Shown: positions 19,866 to 29,560, counted from the first letter of the stretch. The stretch is DNA of 64,000 bases from Stenotrophomonas maltophilia (GCA_009912235.1 WNDS01000001.1:930001-994000), one strand, 5' to 3'. Made by a program: numbers and translations. Notes: a model not told the origin generated them from the letters alone.

Positions 19866-22040
19866 TCAGCCGAGGCGACGTGCCTCGCTGACGCCGGGCA
19901 ACGCATCAAGCTTGCCCAGCAGCGTCGACAGCTGGCCGTAATCGCTCACCTTCAGGCGCAGGCGCAGGTGCGCGCGGCCGCTGTTGCGCACGTTGTCGCT
20001 GTGGATATCCAGCACGTAGGCATCTTCCTGCGCGATCAGGTTGGTGATGTCCTTCAGCAGCCAGCGGCGGTCGACCGCGTTGACCACCACGTCCACCTCG
20101 TAGCCGCCACCGGCGTGGCCCCACTCCACCGGCAGGATGCGCTGCGGGCTGGCCGCGGACAGCCGTGCCAGTGCCGCACAGTCGGCGCGGTGCACGGTGA
20201 CACCGCGGGTACGGGTGAGGTAACCGGCAATCGACTCGCCGGCCACCGGCTGGCAGCAGCGCGCCAGCTGCACCAGCAGGTTGCCCACGCCCTGCACGGT
20301 GAACGTGCTCCTGTTCAGCCCATCGCGGCGCGCCGTCGGGCGCGGCAGCGCGGGGGCCGCCGGTGGCTGGCTGGCCGCGCGTTCGGCTTCCAGCAGCTGG
20401 CGGCTGACCTGGTTGGGGCCGGTATCGCCCAGCGCGACCTGGATGTACAGGTCGTCCACGCTGTCGGCATGGAATTTCTTCACCACCGCCGTCAGGTCGG
20501 CATGCTGCAGGCCCAGCCGCTTCAGTTCGCGCTCGAGCAGCTCGCGCCCGGCCTGCACGTTGCGCGCGCGATCCAGCTTGTGGAACCAGCTGCGCACCTT
20601 TTCGCGTGAGCGGTTGCTGGCCAGGAAACCCAGCGCCGGCATCAGCCAGTCGCGCCGCGGGTCGGCCTCCTTGCCGGTGAGGATCTCCACGCGGTCGCCA
20701 CTGCGCAGGCGATAGGTGAGCGGCACGATGCGGCCGTTGACCTTGGCGCCGCGGCAGCGGTGCCCGACCATGGTGTGCACGTGGTAGGCGAAATCCAGTG
20801 GCGTGGCCTCCTGCGGCAGGTCCATCACCTCGTCCTTGGGGCTGAGCGCATAGACCCGGTCTTCGGTCAGCTCGGCATCCAGCGCCCCGGCCAGTTCATT
20901 GCCCTGCCCGTCCTGGGCCTGCTCCAGCAGCTGGCGCATCCAGGTGATCTTGCGGTCGAAGGCCTTTTCCGCGCCCTTGCCGCCTTCCTTGTACTTCCAG
21001 TGCGCGGCCACGCCCAGTTCGGCCTGCGCGTGCATGTCATGGGTACGGATCTGCACTTCGATGGTGCGCCCTTCCGGGCCGATCACCGCAGTGTGCAGCG
21101 AGCGGTAATCATTGGCCTTGGGCCGGGCGATGTAGTCGTCGAACTCGCTCGGCACCGGCGCCCACAGCGCATGCACCACGCCCAGTGCGGCATAGCAGGC
21201 CGCCACGTCGTCCACCATCACCCGCACCGCGCGGATGTCATACAACTGGTCGAAGGCCAGTCGCTTCTTCTGCATCTTCCGCCAGATGCTGTAGATGTGC
21301 TTCGGGCGGCCGCTCACTTCGGCGGCGATGCCCTGCGCGGCCAGTTCGCGCGAGAGCTGCTTCTTGACGTTCTGCACGTAGCGCTCGCGGGCCACGCGGG
21401 TTTCGTCCACCTCGCGCGCGATACGCCGGTAGGTGTTCGGTTCCAGGTGGCGGAAGGCCAGGTCTTCCAGTTCCCACTTCAGCTGCCAGATGCCCAGCCG
21501 GTTGGCCAGCGGCGCGTGGATGTCACGGGTGAGCTGGGCCAGCGCGCGGCGCTGTTCGTCGTCGTCCAGCTTGTCGGCCCCGCGCATGCGCGCCAGCTGC
21601 CGGGCCAGCAGGATCGGCACCACGCGCAGGTCCTGGATGATGGCCAGCAGCAGCCGGCGCAGGCCTTCGCTGTTGCGCCCGGCATCGCGGCCGGCGTGCA
21701 GCGCCCAGACCTGGTCGGCCGCGTCCTGGCCGTCGAGCAGGCCGGCCGCCGCCGCCTGCTGGCGGCCCAGTGCCAGCGTGTCCAGCCCGGCGCGCAGGCC
21801 CGGCAGGTCGAACAGCAGTGCGGCCAGCACCACGCTGTCGTCAGCCGACAGCAGGGCCAGTGCGTCCAGGGTGTCGGCCAGCACCGGCCAGCTGCCGGCG
21901 CGGGTGTCGTGCGGCGTGCCGTCGGCATTCCATTGCTGCAGCAGGGCATCGCGCAGCGGCGCGGGCAGCACCGCCGCCGAGGGGCGGTTCAACAAGGCTT
22001 CCAGGCCGGGGACAGACGCGCGGTTCACAGCATCGGACAT
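19866..22040 (-). CDS. relA: RelA, (p)ppGpp synthetase
   Basis: Ribosome-associated synthetase of the alarmones pppGpp and ppGpp, 724 residues. The N-terminal region that is an HD hydrolase in SpoT lacks the HDxxED metal-binding motif, so hydrolysis is not expected. The synthetase domain is intact (LYDIRAVRVMVDDV, then FDDYIARPKANDYRSLHTAV, and VQIRTHDMHAQAELGVAAHW). TGS (VYALSPKDEVMDLPQ), a zinc/helical region with CCQPVAGESIAGY, and a C-terminal ACT domain follow. This is the RelA rather than SpoT type. Confidence 0.93.
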   Translation of the reverse strand: MSDAVNRASVPGLEALLNRPSAAVLPAPLRDALLQQWNADGTPHDTRAGSWPVLADTLDALALLSADDSVVLAALLFDLPGLRAGLDTLALGRQQAAAAGLLDGQDAADQVWALHAGRDAGRNSEGLRRLLLAIIQDLRVVPILLARQLARMRGADKLDDDEQRRALAQLTRDIHAPLANRLGIWQLKWELEDLAFRHLEPNTYRRIAREVDETRVARERYVQNVKKQLSRELAAQGIAAEVSGRPKHIYSIWRKMQKKRLAFDQLYDIRAVRVMVDDVAACYAALGVVHALWAPVPSEFDDYIARPKANDYRSLHTAVIGPEGRTIEVQIRTHDMHAQAELGVAAHWKYKEGGKGAEKAFDRKITWMRQLLEQAQDGQGNELAGALDAELTEDRVYALSPKDEVMDLPQEATPLDFAYHVHTMVGHRCRGAKVNGRIVPLTYRLRSGDRVEILTGKEADPRRDWLMPALGFLASNRSREKVRSWFHKLDRARNVQAGRELLERELKRLGLQHADLTAVVKKFHADSVDDLYIQVALGDTGPNQVSRQLLEAERAASQPPAAPALPRPTARRDGLNRSTFTVQGVGNLLVQLARCCQPVAGESIAGYLTRTRGVTVHRADCAALARLSAASPQRILPVEWGHAGGGYEVDVVVNAVDRRWLLKDITNLIAQEDAYVLDIHSDNVRNSGRAHLRLRLKVSDYGQLSTLLGKLDALPGVSEARRLG

Positions 22041-22219
22041 CAGGGACAGAGGCCTCTACGGTAACGCTCTGCCCGTTCAGGAACAATCGCCACGACCGTC
22101 ATCGGCGCTTCTGTGTTCATGCCCCGGGGTCCATCCGCTGCGACGCCCCGCGCGCCGTTCCTGACTGGACGGTTCAGGCAACCACGCCGGATTTACAGAT
22201 CGCTCGGCATGGTCGAGGC

Positions 22220-22242
22220 CGCTGCGGTGACGTGCCGCAGCG
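22220..22242 (+). promoter_or_regulatory. Leader hairpin just upstream of pgaC
   Basis: CGCTGCGG and CCGCAGCG form a perfect 8-bp stem with a seven-base loop, ending eight bases before the GGGGAG ribosome binding site (22250-22255) of pgaC. Several GGA triplets lie in the leader and around the start. This could control translation, for example through CsrA as known for pgaA in E. coli; here that is only inference. Confidence 0.35.
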
Positions 22243-22260
22243 TGCCTGCGGGGAGTGCCG

Positions 22261-23526
22261 ATGTCGTGGATGGAAACCGTTTCACCCGTCACGCTGCTGT
22301 TCAATTTCGCGTTCTTCTATCCGGTGGTGATGGCGTTCTTCTGGATGGTCGGCGGCATCTACTACTACCTGCGCCGCGAGCGCGGCAGCCCGCTTCCCGA
22401 TGCACCGCCTCCCCTGCGCAGCCAGCCGCCGGTCAGCGTGCTGGTGCCCTGCTTCAACGAAGCGGCGCGCATTGCTGACACCGTGGGTGCGGTGGCTGCG
22501 CAGGCTTACCCGCAACTGGAGATCATCGTCATCAACGATGGCAGCAGCGACGACACCGCCGACGTGCTGGAGGCCCTGCTGCCGCAGTACCCGAACCTGC
22601 GTGTGGTGCACCTGGAGCAGAACCAGGGCAAGGCCAACGCGCTGCGCGTGGGGGCCCTGGCCGCGCGTTCGGAATACCTGGTCTGCGTGGACGCCGACAT
22701 GCCGCTGGACCCGCACGCCACGCGCTGGATGGTCGGCCACCTGATCGACGGCCCACGCGTGGGCGCGGTGACCGGCAACCCGCGCGTGCGCAACCGCACC
22801 ACGCTGCTGGCGCGCATGCAGGTAGGCGAATTCTCGGCCATCATCGGCCTGATCAAGCGTGCGCAGCGGGTGTACGGCCGGCTGTTCACGCTATCCGGTG
22901 CGATCTGCGCGTTCCGCCGCACGGCGCTGCACCGGGTCGGTTTCTGGAACGACCGCATGGTCACCGAGGACATCGACATTTCCTGGCGGCTGCAGCTGGA
23001 CGGCTGGGACATCCGCTACGAGCCCAACGCGCTGTGCTGGGTGCTGATGCCCGAAACCGTGCGTGGCCTGTGGCGGCAGCGCCTGCGCTGGGCGCGTGGC
23101 GGCGTGGAAGTGCTGCTGCAGCACGGCCGCCGGGTGCTCGCGTGGCGACGGCGGCGGATGTGGGGCGTGCTGCTGGAGTATGCGCTGAGCCTGGCCTGGG
23201 CCTACGCGATGCTGGCGATCGTGCTGCTGTGGCTGCTGGGCAAGGTGGCACCGCTGCCGCGCGCACTGTACGTGGACACCCTGCTGCCACGCTGGCATGG
23301 CGTGGTATTGGCGCTGGTATGCCTGTTGCAGTTCGGCACCAGCCTGCTGATCGAACGCCGCTACGAACACGGACTGGCGCGGCAGTTCTACTGGGTCATC
23401 TGGTACCCGCTGGCGTTCTGGACGATCGGCATGGCCGCCGCCATGGTGGCCCTGCCACGCACCCTGCTGTACTGGCGCGGCCAGCAGCGCGCGCGCTGGG
23501 TCAGCCCGGACCGGGGGCTGTCATGA
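22261..23526 (+). CDS. pgaC: PgaC-like poly-beta-1,6-N-acetylglucosamine synthase
   Basis: Inner-membrane processive GT2 enzyme that polymerises N-acetylglucosamine from UDP-GlcNAc. The 421-residue protein begins with a membrane segment (FNFAFFYPVVMAFFWMVGG) typical of PgaC/HmsR. The GT2 domain carries NDGSSDDT near 92, the metal-binding DADMPLD near 144, the catalytic-base TEDID near 235 and QRLRW near 273. Three further membrane segments fill the C-terminal third. ATG 22261 is used because GGGGAG precedes it by five bases; an in-frame GTG at 22255 is less likely. It overlaps pgaD by four bases. No pgaA or pgaB is nearby; relA is divergent upstream. Confidence 0.87.
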   Translation: MSWMETVSPVTLLFNFAFFYPVVMAFFWMVGGIYYYLRRERGSPLPDAPPPLRSQPPVSVLVPCFNEAARIADTVGAVAAQAYPQLEIIVINDGSSDDTADVLEALLPQYPNLRVVHLEQNQGKANALRVGALAARSEYLVCVDADMPLDPHATRWMVGHLIDGPRVGAVTGNPRVRNRTTLLARMQVGEFSAIIGLIKRAQRVYGRLFTLSGAICAFRRTALHRVGFWNDRMVTEDIDISWRLQLDGWDIRYEPNALCWVLMPETVRGLWRQRLRWARGGVEVLLQHGRRVLAWRRRRMWGVLLEYALSLAWAYAMLAIVLLWLLGKVAPLPRALYVDTLLPRWHGVVLALVCLLQFGTSLLIERRYEHGLARQFYWVIWYPLAFWTIGMAAAMVALPRTLLYWRGQQRARWVSPDRGLS

Positions 23527-23975
23527 CGCCGCCGCCGGTGATCGTGCGGCCCGAGCGGCTGGCGCGTCCGCAGCGTTTCCTGCAGCGCATGGCCACGCTG
23601 CTGGCGTGGTCGGCCTACGCCTGGCTGTGGGTCCCGCTGGTGACCCTGGTGGCCTGGCTGCTGGGTCTGCACGCGGGCTGGCAACGCCTGTACCTGCAGC
23701 GCAATGCGGTGGACCCGTTCGTGCTGGCGGCGCTGCCGGTGATCGCCCTGCTGTGCGGGCTGCTGCTGATCGGCTGGGCCGAATACAACCGCGCCCGCTT
23801 CGCCGACGCTGACCGCCGCGCACGCCGCGCGGACGTGGCCGATGCCGCCGTGCAGGCCCGCCTGCAGGCACCCGCACAGGTGGTGCAGGCGCTGCGCCAG
23901 CACCGCGTGGTGACCGTGAGCATGGATGAGCAGGCGCGCCCGGTGGCGGCACGGGCCACACAGCGGGCGCCGTAG
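23523..23975 (+). CDS. pgaD: PgaD-like synthase subunit
   Basis: A 150-residue protein that starts inside the last codons of pgaC (ATGA overlap). Two membrane segments (LLAWSAYAWLWVPLVTLVAWLLG near 30-52 and VLAALPVIALLCGLLLIGW near 70-88) are followed by a cytoplasmic Arg/Ala-rich tail, the layout of PgaD/HmsS. In E. coli, PgaC and PgaD together form the c-di-GMP-dependent synthase. Assignment rests mostly on topology and on the coupling to pgaC because PgaD sequences diverge quickly. Confidence 0.8.
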   Translation: MTPPPVIVRPERLARPQRFLQRMATLLAWSAYAWLWVPLVTLVAWLLGLHAGWQRLYLQRNAVDPFVLAALPVIALLCGLLLIGWAEYNRARFADADRRARRADVADAAVQARLQAPAQVVQALRQHRVVTVSMDEQARPVAARATQRAP

Positions 23976-24032
23976 CAGGATGCTGCCCGACGTGCGCTGC
24001 TCTACACTCGGGCCACTTACCGGAGAACCGCC

Positions 24033-24557
24033 ATGACCCTGTGCCTGCTGCGTCCGCTCAGCCTTGCCCTCGCCCTCTGCGCTGTCTCGCTGCCGGCGCT
24101 GGCCCAACGCGTCGTCGACGGCGACCTGCAGGCACAGATGTCGCCGGCCGAGTTCAAGGCAGCCGGCCTGGACAAGCTGGACGCGGCCGAACTGGCCACG
24201 CTCAACCGCTGGCTGCAGGGCAAGGTGGACGCCGCCACCACCCAGGCCGTTGCCGAAGCACGCGAGAAGGCGCGCGAGGAAGGCCGCCAGGAAGTGATCG
24301 TGAAGAACCGTGGCTTCTTCGACTTCGGCAGCAGCGAACCGTTCGACAGCAGCGTGCAGGGCGAATTCCGCGGCTTCGGGCAAGGCCGCCACTTCCTGCT
24401 GGCCAATGGCCAGGAATGGGAACAGGTCGATGCCACCCACTATGCCGGCGCGCGTCGCCAGGACCCGAAAGTGAGCATGCGCCCGGGCGTGATGGGCGTG
24501 TGGTACATGAAGGTGGAAGGCGTAAACGTGCAGCCCAAGGTGCGCCGCACAAAGTAA
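24033..24557 (+). CDS. Small secreted protein of unknown function
   Basis: A 174-residue protein with a clear Sec signal peptide (LSLALALCAVSLPALAQR, cleavage after about residue 25). The mature part starts with a helical, charged region (EFKAAGLDKLDAAELATLNR) and ends in a beta-rich domain (GQGRHFLLANGQEWEQVDAT) that resembles small OB/SH3-like secreted domains. ACCGGAGAACC precedes the ATG and CTACACT at 24002 could be a -10 box. It follows pgaD by 57 bp but seems to have its own promoter. I do not recognise a named family. Confidence 0.75.
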   Translation: MTLCLLRPLSLALALCAVSLPALAQRVVDGDLQAQMSPAEFKAAGLDKLDAAELATLNRWLQGKVDAATTQAVAEAREKAREEGRQEVIVKNRGFFDFGSSEPFDSSVQGEFRGFGQGRHFLLANGQEWEQVDATHYAGARRQDPKVSMRPGVMGVWYMKVEGVNVQPKVRRTK

Positions 24558-24581
24558 GACCACGCCGGCCGACCCGGCATG

Positions 24582-24616
24582 CGGTGGCGCCGGGCAGGGC
24601 CCGGCGCCACCGTTTT
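24582..24616 (+). terminator. Strong rho-independent terminator
   Basis: Arms 24582-24595 and 24599-24612 form a perfect 14-bp GC-rich stem with a three-base loop, followed by TTTT. It lies between two convergent genes and its T-run overlaps the stop codon of hrpA. Confidence 0.85.
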
Positions 24617-27600
24617 ACAGCTGGCGCAGCGCAGTCACCCGCTGTGCCAGCTTCTTGGCCGAAATACCGGTACGCGCGCCCAGCTCCTGCGCGAACAGCG
24701 ATACCCGCAGTTCCTCCAGGTCCCAGCGCAGCGCCTGCCATTGCGGGCGCTCGCGCAGCCCCTGCTGCTCGCCCGCCTCCAGCGCCTCCAGGAACGGCCG
24801 CAGTTCGAGCATGCGCGCCTGGTCGCGGGTCGGGTCACGCTTGGCCCGTTCGGTGCGCAGCACCATCGCCTTCAGGTAGCGCGGGTACTGCACCAGGGCA
24901 TCGGCCGGCGTGTCACGCAGAAACCCGGCATGCACCAGCCCGGCCAGCTGCACTTCCATGTCGTCCAGGTTGCCACGTGCCCAGCCCATCAGCGGCGCCT
25001 CCAGCATCGGCTTCAGTTCAGCCACCAGCGCCAGGATGGTCTCGGCCAGCTTCAGTCGCGACATCGCTTCGCCGAACAGCGCCTTGGCGGCCTGCTCACG
25101 GCGCTGCTCGAAGCTGTCCGGGTCGCGGATATCGCCCAGGCCCTCGGCCAGCACGGCGTTCATCGCCGCATCGACCAGATCGCCGCGCAGGCGCTCCTGC
25201 GATTCAATGGCGGAATACAGCAGGCCGGTCTTGGCCGCGACCGGCAGCTGCTTGCGTGCCTGCTTCACCTTTTCGGCCAGGCCGATCTCCATCAGCCGCC
25301 GCACGCCCTGCGGGTGGGCCTCCCGGGCCTGCTGGCGGTCGGCGAAGATGCGCAGCGCCGCGGTCTCGCCTTCATCCACCAGTGCCGGCCAGGCCGGCAC
25401 GCCGGCCTCGCCCGGTACCTGCAGCGGAATGGGCATGGCCGGGAACGTACGCAGGCCCTCGGCCGCCATCTCGCGGCCAGCGCGCGCGGCGAAGGCATCG
25501 CCGGCACGGCCGCCGAATTTCGCACGCAACGCATCCAGGTCACGCGAGGTGGCCAGCACCTTGCCGTGTTCGTCGCGCAGGCGCAGGTTCATGTGCAGGT
25601 GCGGCTCGATCGAACCGGGTTCGAAATCGAGTGCGCTCACCGTAGCGCCGGTCGCGCGTGACAGGAAGCGGGCCAGTTCCCCGGTGATCGCATCGGCGCT
25701 GGGCTGCGGGAAGGCCTCGTAGAAGGCGCGGCCGAAATCCGGTGCCGGCACGTAGTTGCGCCGCATCGCCTTGGGCAGGCTGCGGATCAGTGCCGAAGCC
25801 TTGTCGGCCACGAAGCCCGGCGCCAGCCAGCCCAGCTGCGCCGGGTCCAGTGCGTTGAGCAGGTGCAGCAGCACGTCCAGGGTCACGCCGTCGTCGTCGG
25901 CGCCCGGCTCGAAGCGGTAATGCAGCGGCAGCCGCGCCTGGCCCAGCGGCAGGTACTTGGGGTAACGCTCCTGTTCGCTGCCCTCACCGGGCAGCAGGTC
26001 CACCAGCGTCCAGTGCAGCGTCTTGCGCTGTTCCGACGGCAACGTTTTCCACCAGGCATCCAGGCCGGCAGCGGAGTGGATCTGCGGCGGCACCCGGTCC
26101 AGGTACCAGCGCGCCTGCCAGTCCTCGTCGGCCACGATGCCGGCGCGGCGCAGCTTGGCTTCTTCCTCGCGGGCCTGCTCCAGCACCTTCTGGTTGTCGG
26201 CCACGAAACTGGCGCGGGTGGTGATCTCGCCGGTCACCAGCGCCTGGCGCACGAAGATGTCGTGCGCTTCACCCGGCTCGATGCGGCCGTAGTACACCGG
26301 CTTCTTCGGTGCCAGCACCAGGCCGAACAGGCTGATCTGCTCGGAGGCCAGCACCTGGCCCTGCGCGCGCGACCAGTGCGGGTCGAAGTGCTTGCGCAGC
26401 AGCAGGTGCGGCAGTTCGGCAATCACCCAGTCCGGCTCGATCGCCGCCAGCGTCATGCCCCACACTTTCCGCGTATCCAGCAGGTTGGCGGCCAGCAGCC
26501 ACGGCGGCGCGCGCTTGGACAGCACCGAACCGGGGAACGGCAGGAAGCGGCGCTGGCGCGGGGCCTGGAAATCGCCCTTGTCGGTACGGTGGCCGATCTG
26601 CGTGGGCAGGCCGGCCACCAGCGCCCGGTGCAGGGTCTGGTAAGCGGCCGCGCGCACGCGCTCGCTGAAACCGCCGCCCGCCGGCGCCTGTTCCTTCTGC
26701 GCGCGCGCCGACACCGGTGCCGGTGCGGCCTCGGCCTTGCCTTCGCGGGCCAGGCGTGCGGCACGGTGCAGCTGGCCACGGGTGGCTTTCACTGCCTCGG
26801 CATCATCGCGCGCGGCGGCCGGCGCACTGCTGCCGGCCAGCAACGGCGCCATCGAGGCCTCCGCCGCTTCTTCCTTCCAGCCCAGCTCCTCGCACAGCAG
26901 GCGCAGCTGGCGGTGCAGCTCACGCCACTCGCGCATGCGCAGGAAACCGAGGAAGTGGCGGCCGCACCAGTCGCGCAGCTTGGACTGGGTCAGGTCTTTG
27001 TGGGCCTGGCGGTAGCCGTCCCACAGGCGCAGCACACCGACGAATTCCGAGCGCCCATCGGCAAACTGCGCATGCGCGCTGTCAGCCGCACCGCGTGCTT
27101 CGGGCGGGCGCTCGCGCGGGTCCTGGATGCCCAGGAACGAGGCGATCACCAGCATCGGCCGCACGCAGCCGGCGGCCTGCGCGGCCACCAGCATGCGTGC
27201 CAGCTTCACGTCCACCGGCAGCCGTGCCATCTGCTTGCCGATGGTGGTCATGCGGCGCTCGGCGTCGATCGCGCCCAGCTCGGTCAGCTGCTGCCAGCCA
27301 TCGGCCACCGCGCGCTCGTCCGGGGCTTCCAGGAACGGGAAGTCCTCGATGCGGCCCAGGCCCAGCTGCAGCATGCGCAGGATCACCCCGGCCAGGCTGG
27401 AGCGGCGGATTTCCGGATCGGTGAATTCCGGCCGCGCCTGGAAGTCGGCCTCGGCGTACAGGCGGTAGCAGATGCCTTCGGACACGCGGCCGCAACGGCC
27501 CTTGCGCTGGTTGGCACTGGCCTGCGAGACCGGCTCGATGTGCAGGCGGTCCAGCTTGTTGCGCGGGCTGTAGCGCTTGACGCGGGCCAGGCCCGGATCG

Positions 27601-28730
27601 ACCACATAGCGGATGCGCGGCACCGTCAGCGAGGTTTCCGCCACATTCGTGGCCAGCACGATGCGCCGGTTCGGCCCGGGGTTGAACACCCGGTCCTGGT
27701 CCTGGTTGGACAGCCGCGCGTACAGCGGCAATACCTCGGTGCTGCGGTACTTGCGGCGTTCCAGCGCCTGGTGCGCATCGCGGATCTCGCGTTCGCCGGG
27801 CAGGAAGATCAGCACGTCGCCGCGCGCATCCAGCCGGGTGATCTCGTCCACTGCCGCCACGATGGCGTCGTTGACGGTGCGTTCGCCCCCGCCCCGCTCC
27901 TCGGACCGGGGCGAATCCGGGGATGTCCCGGCCTCGCCTTCCAGCGCGCGGTAGCGCACTTCCACCGGGAACGTACGGCCTTCCACGCTGATCACCGGTG
28001 CATTGTCGAAATGCTGGGCGAAGCGTTCGGTGTCGATGGTGGCCGAGGTGACGATCAGCTTCAGGTCCGGGCGCTTGCGCAGCAGCTGCTTCAGGTAGCC
28101 CAGCAGGAAGTCGATGTTGAGGCTGCGTTCGTGCGCCTCGTCGACGATGATCGTGTCGTAGTTCGACAGCCAGCGGTCGCTGGCGATCTCCGCCAGCAGG
28201 ATGCCGTCGGTCATGAACTTGATGCGGCTGTCTTCGCTGACCTTGTCGTTGAAGCGCACCTGGAAGCCGACCAGCTGGCCCAGCTCGCTGTGCAGTTCCT
28301 GCGCCACGCGGCTGGCCACCGCACGTGCGGCAATCCGTCGCGGCTGGGTGCAGCCGATCATGCCGGCCTGGCCACGGCCGGCGGCCAGGCACAGTTTCGG
28401 CAGCTGGGTGGTCTTGCCCGAGCCGGTTTCGCCAGCAATCACCGCCACCTGGTGGTCGCGGATCAGCTGGGTGATGGCCTCGGCTTCACGCGCGATCGGC
28501 AGCTGCGGGTCCAGACTGATGGACGGTTGCTGCTGCGCGCGCGCCTGGCGACGCTGTACGGACACCTGCAGGGCCTGCTCGAAGGCAGCCGCCAGCGCAG
28601 CGTCCTTCGGCTTGGCCTGGCAGCGCGACAGCATGCCCAGCAGGCGGCCACGGTCACGACTCATCGCGCCATCGATGGCGGTGCGCTGCTGGCGCAGGTT
28701 CACCACAGGTTTTTGTTCAATAGAAGTCAT
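24615..28730 (-). CDS. hrpA: HrpA, DEAH-box ATP-dependent RNA helicase
   Basis: A 1,371-residue superfamily 2 helicase, close to the usual 1,300 residues for HrpA. Walker A (GETGSGKTTQ) is near 102, DEAH (IVDEAHERSLNIDF) near 198, SAT (TSATIDTERF) near 225, and motif VI (QRKGRCGRVSEG) near 415. Winged-helix, ratchet and OB-like domains follow, then the long HrpA-specific C-terminal region of unknown role. In E. coli HrpA acts in mRNA processing and rescue of stalled ribosomes. ATG 28730 is chosen over the upstream TTG. It is divergent from dps, with an AT-richer 86-bp spacer between them. Confidence 0.95.
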   Translation of the reverse strand: MTSIEQKPVVNLRQQRTAIDGAMSRDRGRLLGMLSRCQAKPKDAALAAAFEQALQVSVQRRQARAQQQPSISLDPQLPIAREAEAITQLIRDHQVAVIAGETGSGKTTQLPKLCLAAGRGQAGMIGCTQPRRIAARAVASRVAQELHSELGQLVGFQVRFNDKVSEDSRIKFMTDGILLAEIASDRWLSNYDTIIVDEAHERSLNIDFLLGYLKQLLRKRPDLKLIVTSATIDTERFAQHFDNAPVISVEGRTFPVEVRYRALEGEAGTSPDSPRSEERGGGERTVNDAIVAAVDEITRLDARGDVLIFLPGEREIRDAHQALERRKYRSTEVLPLYARLSNQDQDRVFNPGPNRRIVLATNVAETSLTVPRIRYVVDPGLARVKRYSPRNKLDRLHIEPVSQASANQRKGRCGRVSEGICYRLYAEADFQARPEFTDPEIRRSSLAGVILRMLQLGLGRIEDFPFLEAPDERAVADGWQQLTELGAIDAERRMTTIGKQMARLPVDVKLARMLVAAQAAGCVRPMLVIASFLGIQDPRERPPEARGAADSAHAQFADGRSEFVGVLRLWDGYRQAHKDLTQSKLRDWCGRHFLGFLRMREWRELHRQLRLLCEELGWKEEAAEASMAPLLAGSSAPAAARDDAEAVKATRGQLHRAARLAREGKAEAAPAPVSARAQKEQAPAGGGFSERVRAAAYQTLHRALVAGLPTQIGHRTDKGDFQAPRQRRFLPFPGSVLSKRAPPWLLAANLLDTRKVWGMTLAAIEPDWVIAELPHLLLRKHFDPHWSRAQGQVLASEQISLFGLVLAPKKPVYYGRIEPGEAHDIFVRQALVTGEITTRASFVADNQKVLEQAREEEAKLRRAGIVADEDWQARWYLDRVPPQIHSAAGLDAWWKTLPSEQRKTLHWTLVDLLPGEGSEQERYPKYLPLGQARLPLHYRFEPGADDDGVTLDVLLHLLNALDPAQLGWLAPGFVADKASALIRSLPKAMRRNYVPAPDFGRAFYEAFPQPSADAITGELARFLSRATGATVSALDFEPGSIEPHLHMNLRLRDEHGKVLATSRDLDALRAKFGGRAGDAFAARAGREMAAEGLRTFPAMPIPLQVPGEAGVPAWPALVDEGETAALRIFADRQQAREAHPQGVRRLMEIGLAEKVKQARKQLPVAAKTGLLYSAIESQERLRGDLVDAAMNAVLAEGLGDIRDPDSFEQRREQAAKALFGEAMSRLKLAETILALVAELKPMLEAPLMGWARGNLDDMEVQLAGLVHAGFLRDTPADALVQYPRYLKAMVLRTERAKRDPTRDQARMLELRPFLEALEAGEQQGLRERPQWQALRWDLEELRVSLFAQELGARTGISAKKLAQRVTALRQL

Positions 28731-28816
28731 CAATCGATCTATTCAAAACTTTGAAAGCGACCAGTCATTAGATCTGGTCTATCGTGTTCATCATCACCCA
28801 CAAGGAGACCCTCCCC

Positions 28817-29365
28817 ATGGCGAAGACCAAGACCCCGGCCAAGCCCAAGACCGGCAAGCAGAAGCTGGCCGCTGCTGCCCCCTCGGCCCCCAACATCGAT
28901 ATCGGGATCAGCCAGGGCGATCGCAAGAAGATTGCCGACGGCCTGTCGCGTTTCCAGGCGGATGCGTTCACCTTGTACCTGAAGACGCACAACTTCCACT
29001 GGAACGTGACCGGCTCGATGTTCAACTCGCTGCGCACCATGTTCGAGACGCAGTACACCGAGCAGTGGGCGGCCCTGGACGACGTGGCCGAGCGCATCCG
29101 CGCGCTGGGCTTCAATGCCCCGGGCTCCTACCGGGAATTCGCTGCGCTGACCTCGATCGCCGAGGAGCCGGGGCTGACCGACAGCGCCGACTGGCGTGAG
29201 ATGGTACGCCAGTTGGTGGTCGCCAACGAAGCGGACTGCCGTACTGCCCGCGAAGTGCTGGATCAGGCGGACAAGGGCGAGGACGCCCCGACCGAGAGCC
29301 TGATGACCCAGCGCCTGCAGACCCACGAAAAGTACGCCTGGATGCTGCGCTCGCTCCTCCAGTAA
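28817..29365 (+). CDS. dps: Dps, DNA-binding ferritin-like protein
   Basis: A 182-residue dodecamer-forming mini-ferritin that oxidises and stores iron and protects DNA in starved or stressed cells. The Lys/Pro/Ala-rich N-terminal tail (about 25 residues) would bind DNA. The ferroxidase residues are visible in THNFHWNVTG and in ALDDVAERIRALG. AAGGAGA lies ten bases before ATG 28817, which fixes the start. The divergent spacer to hrpA has AT-rich promoter-like sequence; I looked for an OxyR site and found only one weak half. Confidence 0.94.
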   Translation: MAKTKTPAKPKTGKQKLAAAAPSAPNIDIGISQGDRKKIADGLSRFQADAFTLYLKTHNFHWNVTGSMFNSLRTMFETQYTEQWAALDDVAERIRALGFNAPGSYREFAALTSIAEEPGLTDSADWREMVRQLVVANEADCRTAREVLDQADKGEDAPTESLMTQRLQTHEKYAWMLRSLLQ

Positions 29366-29459
29366 GAGTTTGGAGGGGCTCGGCAGGGCTGCGCCCTGCA
29401 CCCGCAGAGGCCTTGAAGCCAAGGCCAGAGCCAGAGCAAAAGCTGGCCTCCTGTGGGTA

Positions 29460-29560
29460 GGCGGGGTGGGTCCGGTGGCAGGGGACGCCGTAAACCCATC
29501 CATGGGGCTTGGTCGCCGCATCCATGCGGCTCACACCCCTGCCACCGGACCCACCCCGCC
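29460..29560. repeat. Large intergenic hairpin element, copy C
   Basis: Perfectly complementary 25-base arms (29460-29484 and 29536-29560) enclose a core with CCGCATCCATGCGG. Orientation is as in copy A. The stem sequence is unlike that of copies A, B and D. Confidence 0.9.

Noticed and set aside
19866-22040. A bifunctional SpoT/Rel enzyme
   Set aside because: The HDxxED motif of the hydrolase domain is absent, so RelA is the better call.
22041-22260. c-di-GMP riboswitch before pgaC
   Set aside because: No GEMM-type conserved core was found; only a simple hairpin.
25863-28754. A 963-codon plus-strand frame across hrpA
   Set aside because: Antisense shadow of a well-conserved helicase.
28731-28816. 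OxyR operator between hrpA and dps
   Set aside because: Only one ATAG-N7-CTAT half matches at seven of eight positions; the other half-site is not supported.
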